A DNA stretch of 64,000 bases, from assembly GCA_022821725.1 (NCBI GenBank), contig JAJEDB010000061.1:1-64000 (forward strand), written 5' to 3'. Shown here piece by piece: positions 60,307-64,000 of the stretch (position 1 is the stretch's first letter; every line of letters starts with the position of its first letter). Under the pieces are notes generated by a model. That model made no database searches. It had not been told where the DNA came from and was given only the letters and a program-made list of their open reading frames with translations. Source of the DNA: Candidatus Poribacteria bacterium. Its GTDB lineage: Bacteria > Poribacteria > WGA-4E > WGA-3G. A program made the position numbers and the translations under genes.

Positions 60307-60322
60307 GTAGGTAGAACAAGAT

Positions 60323-60447
60323 CCGTAGCCCGTAATATTGTCCCGTAAGTCTCCTTTATAGGCGACCTGCGATAGACGGGCGGATATACGGAAAGGAACT
60401 TCAATATCCAAACCTAACGTATCGAACCGCAAGGTAAAATTAAAAAC
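60323..60447 (+). repeat. leader element L6
   Basis: CCGTAG, GCCC arm, then an expanded loop, GGGC at about 60375, TACGG closing; then CAATATCCAAACCTAACG and CGAACCGCAAGGTAAAATT directly to ATG 60448. AAGG to ATG is 13 bases. The 50-base loop insert is a difference from L3 and L5. Confidence 0.85.
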
Positions 60448-61188
60448 ATGCAAGCGTCTGAAGCGAAGGCCATTGAAGTAACAGATCTAACCGTTGCCTA
60501 TCAAGAACAACCCGTCTTGTGGGATGTTGACCTTGATGTGCCGCCTGGGGTACTGCTGTCGATTGTCGGTCCGAACGGAGCAGGCAAAACGACGTTGATC
60601 AAAGCTATTTTGGGGTTAGTACGCCCCGCGGCAGGCAACGTCTTGATTTACGACAAACCTTATGAAGCCCAACGCCGGATGGTCGGTTACGTCCCTCAAC
60701 GAGGAACGGTTGACTGGGATTTCCCAACAAACGTGCTGGATGTCGTCATGATGGGGCGTTACGGCGCGCTCGGATGGATGCGAAGACCCGGGAAGCAGGA
60801 GCGGGAGCTTGCCATGCAGGCATTGGAGAAGGTCGGTATGGAGGCGTATACCACTCGACAAATCAGTCAACTCTCCGGCGGGCAACAGCAGCGTGTTTTC
60901 CTGGCACGTGCCCTCGTTCAAGACGCTACGGTATACTTGATGGATGAACCTTTTCAAGGCGTTGATGCTACCACAGAACGCGCAATTGTAACCCTACTTC
61001 AGGAACTCCGAGAAAAGGGGAAAACGGTCGTCGTGGTGCATCACGATTTACAAACGGTAACCGACTATTTCGATTGGGTAATGCTCTTGAACATTCGTCG
61101 GATCGCGAGTGGTCCCGTTGCGGAAACATTTACACCTGAAAATTTGCGGACAACTTATGGCGGTCGCGTCGCTTTTATAACAAAATAG
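60448..61188 (+). CDS. metal ABC transporter ATP-binding protein
   Basis: 246 residues. Walker [13 protein letters not shown] (about residues 39-50), signature [16 protein letters not shown], Walker [16 protein letters not shown]-loop VVHHDLQT. The Q-loop region [23 protein letters not shown] is the Mn/Zn/Fe ABC (MntB/SitB/ZnuC) pattern. Energises the two permeases downstream. Translated from the leader element L6 tail. Confidence 0.96.
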   Translation: MQASEAKAIEVTDLTVAYQEQPVLWDVDLDVPPGVLLSIVGPNGAGKTTLIKAILGLVRPAAGNVLIYDKPYEAQRRMVGYVPQRGTVDWDFPTNVLDVVMMGRYGALGWMRRPGKQERELAMQALEKVGMEAYTTRQISQLSGGQQQRVFLARALVQDATVYLMDEPFQGVDATTERAIVTLLQELREKGKTVVVVHHDLQTVTDYFDWVMLLNIRRIASGPVAETFTPENLRTTYGGRVAFITK

Positions 61189-61210
61189 AGGATCAAAAAA
61201 GCCAAAGCGT

Positions 61211-61257
61211 GTCGCACGTAATGTATGCGACCGAATCGCAAGGTAAAATTGAAAAGA
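61211..61257 (+). repeat. leader element L7 (short)
   Basis: TCGC arm, ACGTAATGTAT loop, GCGA arm, then CCGAATCGCAAGGTAAAATT. Lacks the middle; not adjacent to a start codon. L8 follows 34 bases later. Confidence 0.8.
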
Positions 61258-61290
61258 GTTATTGGTTAAGAGGTTTCTGGTGATACTCAG

Positions 61291-61382
61291 CCGTAGCCTG
61301 CAACATCGGCGCAGGCGGATCTACGGAGAGGCACTTTGTTTATCAAACTCACCTGACCGAACCGCAAGGTAAAATTAAAAAT
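61291..61382 (+). repeat. leader element L8
   Basis: CCGTAG / CTACGG outer stem (61291-61296, 61321-61326), inner arms GCCTGC/GCAGGC, then the tail CTGACCGAACCGCAAGGTAA directly to TTG 61383. AAGG to TTG is 13 bases. The best fold in the set. Confidence 0.9.
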
Positions 61383-62303
61383 TTGAGTATCCTAACCCAT
61401 CTTGATTATACACTCATGATTGTCGCCATCGGCGCTGCCTTACTTGGTGCTGTGAGCGGGACACTTGGCACTTATGCTGTTTTGCGCCGGCAGAGCCTCC
61501 TCGGCGATGCGATCTCGCATGCCGCGTTACCGGGTATTGCAATCGCATTTCTGCTGACGGGCAGCAAAACGCCTCTGATTCTGGTTCTCGGTGCCGCAGT
61601 TGCGGGGTGGCTCGGCACGCTGTTCATTTTGAGTATTGTGAGGTTAACGCGTATCAAATACGATAGTGCGCTTGGGATCATACTCTCCACTTTTTTCGGG
61701 TTCGGTTTAGTGCTGCATACATTGATTCAGCGGACCGGTAATGCGAATCAAGCGGGGTTAGATACGTTTCTTTTCGGACAAGCCGCTACAATTCTGGAGA
61801 GCGATGTTTTAACAATAGGGATACTCGGGGGCATTGCAATCGTTATCATGCTTGTCTTTTGGAAAGAGTTGAAGTTGCTGGTTTTCGATGAAGGCTTTGC
61901 TGCATCGCTTGGGTTGCCCATTCGCGCGCTTGATATTCTGTTGACGAGTCTCCTTGTTATAGCAATCGTGCTCGGTTTGCAAGCCGTCGGTGCTGTCCTG
62001 ATGAGTGCGATGTTGGTTGCACCAGCAGTCGCTGCTCGGCAGTGGACGGATAAACTGAGCGTAATGATGCTGCTCGCTGCCGGCTTTGGAGCACTCGCAG
62101 GTGTGGGCGGAACGATTATCAGTAGTAGTGCTTCACGTATCCCGACGGGTCCAACGATTGTGTTGTGCGCAACGGTTGTGGTGGGATTCTCGATCGTTCT
62201 TGCCCCGAATCGTGGACTGTTATGGAACAGGCTTCGGTATCAACGCAACAAACGTAACCTCAAGATGCTTGGGGGACAACTTTTCCAGAGCGAGGAGCAG
62301 TAG
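61383..62303 (+). CDS. metal ABC transporter permease 1
   Basis: 306 residues, about 8-9 TMs of the ABC-3 (MntC/SitC/ZnuB) family. RRQSLLGDAISHAALPGIAIAF is the family EAA-like conserved motif and LAVGAVLMSAMLVAPAVAA-type (GLQAVGAVLMSAMLVAPAVAARQW) is the hallmark near the C-terminus. TTG start positioned by leader element L8. Partner of the following permease; the pair makes the membrane channel. Confidence 0.95.
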   Translation: MSILTHLDYTLMIVAIGAALLGAVSGTLGTYAVLRRQSLLGDAISHAALPGIAIAFLLTGSKTPLILVLGAAVAGWLGTLFILSIVRLTRIKYDSALGIILSTFFGFGLVLHTLIQRTGNANQAGLDTFLFGQAATILESDVLTIGILGGIAIVIMLVFWKELKLLVFDEGFAASLGLPIRALDILLTSLLVIAIVLGLQAVGAVLMSAMLVAPAVAARQWTDKLSVMMLLAAGFGALAGVGGTIISSSASRIPTGPTIVLCATVVVGFSIVLAPNRGLLWNRLRYQRNKRNLKMLGGQLFQSEEQ

Positions 62304-62310
62304 AAGACAC

Positions 62311-62335
62311 CCGCACCGCGAGGAACGTTAGAAAA
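62311..62335 (+). repeat. leader element tail L9 (degenerate)
   Basis: CCGCACCGCGAGGAACGTTAGAAAA abutting ATG 62336; GAGG to ATG 12 bases. Matches the tail with several changes (compare GGAAAGTTAG in L4). Confidence 0.55.
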
Positions 62336-63445
62336 ATGATACAAGAGCATCTTGATATCCAACTCATTGCGATTGTCACAGCGGTGGCATGTGCTTTGCC
62401 GGGTGTGTTCTTAGTGCTGAGGCGGATGACTTTGATGAGTGATGCCATTAGCCACGCGATTCTCCCCGGCATCGTCCTCGCCTTTTTTCTCACAGAAAGT
62501 TTGTCCTCACCGCTCCTAATTCTTGCCGCTGCGGGAACAGGGGTGCTCACCGTTGTTTTCGTTGAGTTGCTGCAACGGACGAAACTCGTGAAAGAGGATG
62601 CCGCCATTGGATTGACCTTCCCTGCCCTTTTCAGCATTGGGGTGATCCTAATTTCTCGATTTGCGGGCAACGTTCACTTGGATATGGATGCCGTCCTCCT
62701 TGGTGAACTCGCTTATGCCCCGCTTAACCGGTTAGACATTTTCGGATACGACGTGGGTCCCGTATCTGTATATGTAATGGGAACGATTCTGCTGCTGAAC
62801 CTTACCTTTATTCTACTATTTTACAAAGAATTGAAGTTAGCGACCTTTGACGCAAGTTTAGCCGCTACGTTGGGGTTCGCACCTACCTTGATTCACTATG
62901 GGCTGATGACATTGGTGTCCGTTACAACCGTGGGAGCGTTTGACGCTGTTGGTTCGATATTGGTTGTTGCGCTCATCGCTGGACCGCCTGCTACGGCATA
63001 TCTCATCACAAACAGACTTTCGTTGATGCTCACCCTGAGTGCAATTATTGGGAGTGTGAACGCTGTAGCGGGCTATTGGCTGGCGTATCTCTTTGATGTT
63101 TCTATTGCGGGGGCGATTGCGACAATGACGCTCCTTGTGTTCGGACTGGTTTTTTTATTCGTTCCGAACCGTGGACTGATTGCCATCGCGCGGAGGCGGA
63201 CGCGCCAAAAATGGGAGTTTGCCCAAACGATGTTAGTCATTCACCTCTTTAATCACGAGGGACTCCCGGAGGCTGAGGCAGAGTCAGAGGTAGCGCACCT
63301 TCATGAGCATCTTCGTTGGGATCCCGCATTTGCAGCACAGGTCGTAAAATATGCCTTGAACAACCGTTGTGTCTCTCAAGAGGAAACGCAGTTAACCCTA
63401 ACGGAACGCGGGCGCACCGTAGCACAACAGGCACTTGTGCAATAG
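62336..63445 (+). CDS. metal ABC transporter permease 2 with C-terminal winged-helix-like extension
   Basis: 369 residues. The ABC-3 permease core (RRMTLMSDAISHAILPGIVLAFFL, VGAFDAVGSILVVALIAGPPATAYL) spans about residues 1-280. Then about 90 cytoplasmic residues (QKWEFAQTMLVIHLFNHEG to LTLTERGRTVAQQAL) resemble a DtxR/MntR-like winged helix (LTxxGR pattern), a known fusion in TroD/SitD-type permeases. It may sense metal status or bind the regulator (inference). Last gene of the locus; convergent with the small coiled-coil gene 7 bases later. Confidence 0.93.
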   Translation: MIQEHLDIQLIAIVTAVACALPGVFLVLRRMTLMSDAISHAILPGIVLAFFLTESLSSPLLILAAAGTGVLTVVFVELLQRTKLVKEDAAIGLTFPALFSIGVILISRFAGNVHLDMDAVLLGELAYAPLNRLDIFGYDVGPVSVYVMGTILLLNLTFILLFYKELKLATFDASLAATLGFAPTLIHYGLMTLVSVTTVGAFDAVGSILVVALIAGPPATAYLITNRLSLMLTLSAIIGSVNAVAGYWLAYLFDVSIAGAIATMTLLVFGLVFLFVPNRGLIAIARRRTRQKWEFAQTMLVIHLFNHEGLPEAEAESEVAHLHEHLRWDPAFAAQVVKYALNNRCVSQEETQLTLTERGRTVAQQALVQ

Positions 63446-63452
63446 TGAATGA

Positions 63453-63692
63453 TTAACCGCCTTTGAAGTAAGCGAGGAGGGAAATAATTACTGCTGAAAC
63501 TGCCGAGATAGCTATCACCCAATCCTTAACCGTCATAAATGCGGATTTTCTGCCTTTTAGTTCGGCTATATCAGTTTCAACATTTCGTAATCTTTCATCT
63601 ACTTTATCGAATCTTTCATCTACTTTATCAAATCTTTGGTCTATTTTATCAAATCCCTTTGACATCAACTCGTAAATTTCTTCAATAGTCAT
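63453..63692 (-). CDS. small coiled-coil protein with C-terminal membrane helix
   Basis: 79 residues. ATG 63692 has GGAGGT 7 bases upstream; a further in-frame ATG at 63716 lacks this. A heptad-like FDK(I/V)D(Q/E)R repeat occurs three times (DKIDQRFDKVDERFDKVDER), then a single TM (WVIAISAVSAVIISLLAYF) at the C-terminus. The topology equals the protein at 7153 and DUF1640/Bdr-like proteins. Function unknown. Confidence 0.75.
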   Translation of the reverse strand: MTIEEIYELMSKGFDKIDQRFDKVDERFDKVDERLRNVETDIAELKGRKSAFMTVKDWVIAISAVSAVIISLLAYFKGG

Positions 63693-63826
63693 TGTTTTTA
63701 CCTCCGGAACGTTCATTAAACTTACACGTTCTAATTTTAACCTTCGTTAGATCAATCTGTCAAGTTAATTTGTAAAATAAGAAATTAAAGCATTTCACAA
63801 GAGGCATCAAAATCAACCAAAAAGCC

Positions 63827-64000
63827 GTGAAGCGAATCAAAAAGATAAAGTTTTTAGGTTGCATACTTCTGCTCAATGTAGTAGGGGTAATAGGAGCCGA
63901 TGAGGCTGCACTCAAGAATCCAGACGGCTCTTGGAAGTGGACGAATCGGCTCGTCCATGAGACCAGTCCTTACCTGTTGCTCCACGCCCATAACCCCGTG
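63827..64000 (+). CDS. N-terminus of an exported DUF255/thioredoxin-like protein (cut by window edge)
   Basis: 58 codons visible from GTG 63827. Signal peptide ([16 protein letters not shown]) then [19 protein letters not shown], the opening of DUF255/YyaL (spermatogenesis-associated protein 20-like) thioredoxin-domain proteins. The rest lies outside. Those proteins are normally cytoplasmic, so the signal peptide is notable. Weak AGAGG upstream; start is a best guess. Confidence 0.65.
   Translation, partial: MKRIKKIKFLGCILLLNVVGVIGADEAALKNPDGSWKWTNRLVHETSPYLLLHAHNPV

Overview
This window comes from a Gram-negative (diderm) bacterial chromosome of intermediate GC. It carries a BamA/TamA-type barrel protein, a LolA-like carrier, YidD, lipoproteins with lipoboxes and several beta-barrel proteins. 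The gene mix (phytanoyl-CoA dioxygenase, Uma2-type nuclease, LamG protein, CBM9-like/DUF5916 barrel, Gfo/Idh/MocA oxidoreductase, a C-terminal YPNPFNPET sorting-type module, TAXI-type TRAP permease) and the abundance of dispersed intergenic repeats resemble Candidatus Poribacteria or a related sponge/marine lineage. There is no 16S gene, so this placement is an inference. No CRISPR array, prophage, rRNA operon or intact IS was seen.

Layout. 0.2-3.4 kb: M32 carboxypeptidase, a lipoprotein with two LTxxQ motifs, and a nucleoside hydrolase. 3.4-9.7 kb: repeat-rich accessory stretch with an orphan N6-adenine methyltransferase/restriction-like protein, a coiled-coil membrane protein, an unrecognised 304-residue protein and two gene remnants. 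9.7-16.6 kb: a string of + strand genes (exported YdjY-like/acylphosphatase fusion, MobA-like nucleotidyltransferase, Uma2 protein, MoxR ATPase, an ABC permease with a giant loop, Rieske ferredoxin, TlpA-like oxidoreductase). 16.6-32.2 kb: mostly - strand (MacB/LolCDE-like permease, ATPase and barrel operon; PhyH; desaturase; Rpn-like nuclease; large secreted HExxH protein; small lipoproteins; pckG; Omp85), with two tandem unusual tRNA genes on the + strand at 26.5 kb. 32.4-38.9 kb: B12-radical SAM protein with a fused double ECF ATPase, an in-frame MNT-HEPN protein with its own promoter, then LolA-like, YidD and a TPR envelope protein. 38.9-50.9 kb: dehydrogenase, glycosidase-like, LamG, GDPD, a membrane-anchored PEP-dikinase-like protein, DUF5916 barrel, O-methyltransferase with DUF3500, chorismate-lyase-like. 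51.1-57.1 kb: TPR protein, fused TRAP permease, trypsin-TPR lipoprotein, oxidoreductase. 57.2-63.4 kb: a complete metal (probably Mn/Fe) homeostasis locus: DtxR/MntR regulator with a consensus promoter and palindromic operator, rubrerythrin-VIT1 protein, and SBP, ATPase and two permeases of an ABC importer. A signal-peptide-bearing DUF255/thioredoxin-like gene is cut by the right edge.

The most unusual structure is not a gene. About nine copies of a 25-125 base element begin with a GTAG hairpin whose arms covary between copies, and end in a conserved tail (GAACCGCAAGGTAAAATTAAAA-like). In seven copies the tail abuts a coding sequence start, six of them at a fixed 12-13 bases after AAGG. It behaves like a mobile 5' leader that brings its own ribosome binding site. 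Where it sits elsewhere it has been built into proteins (N-terminus of the 1816 lipoprotein, C-terminus of the TRAP permease). A second family of short GTAG palindromes has the hallmark of REP elements, and two further dispersed repeats occur in the 0-9 kb part.
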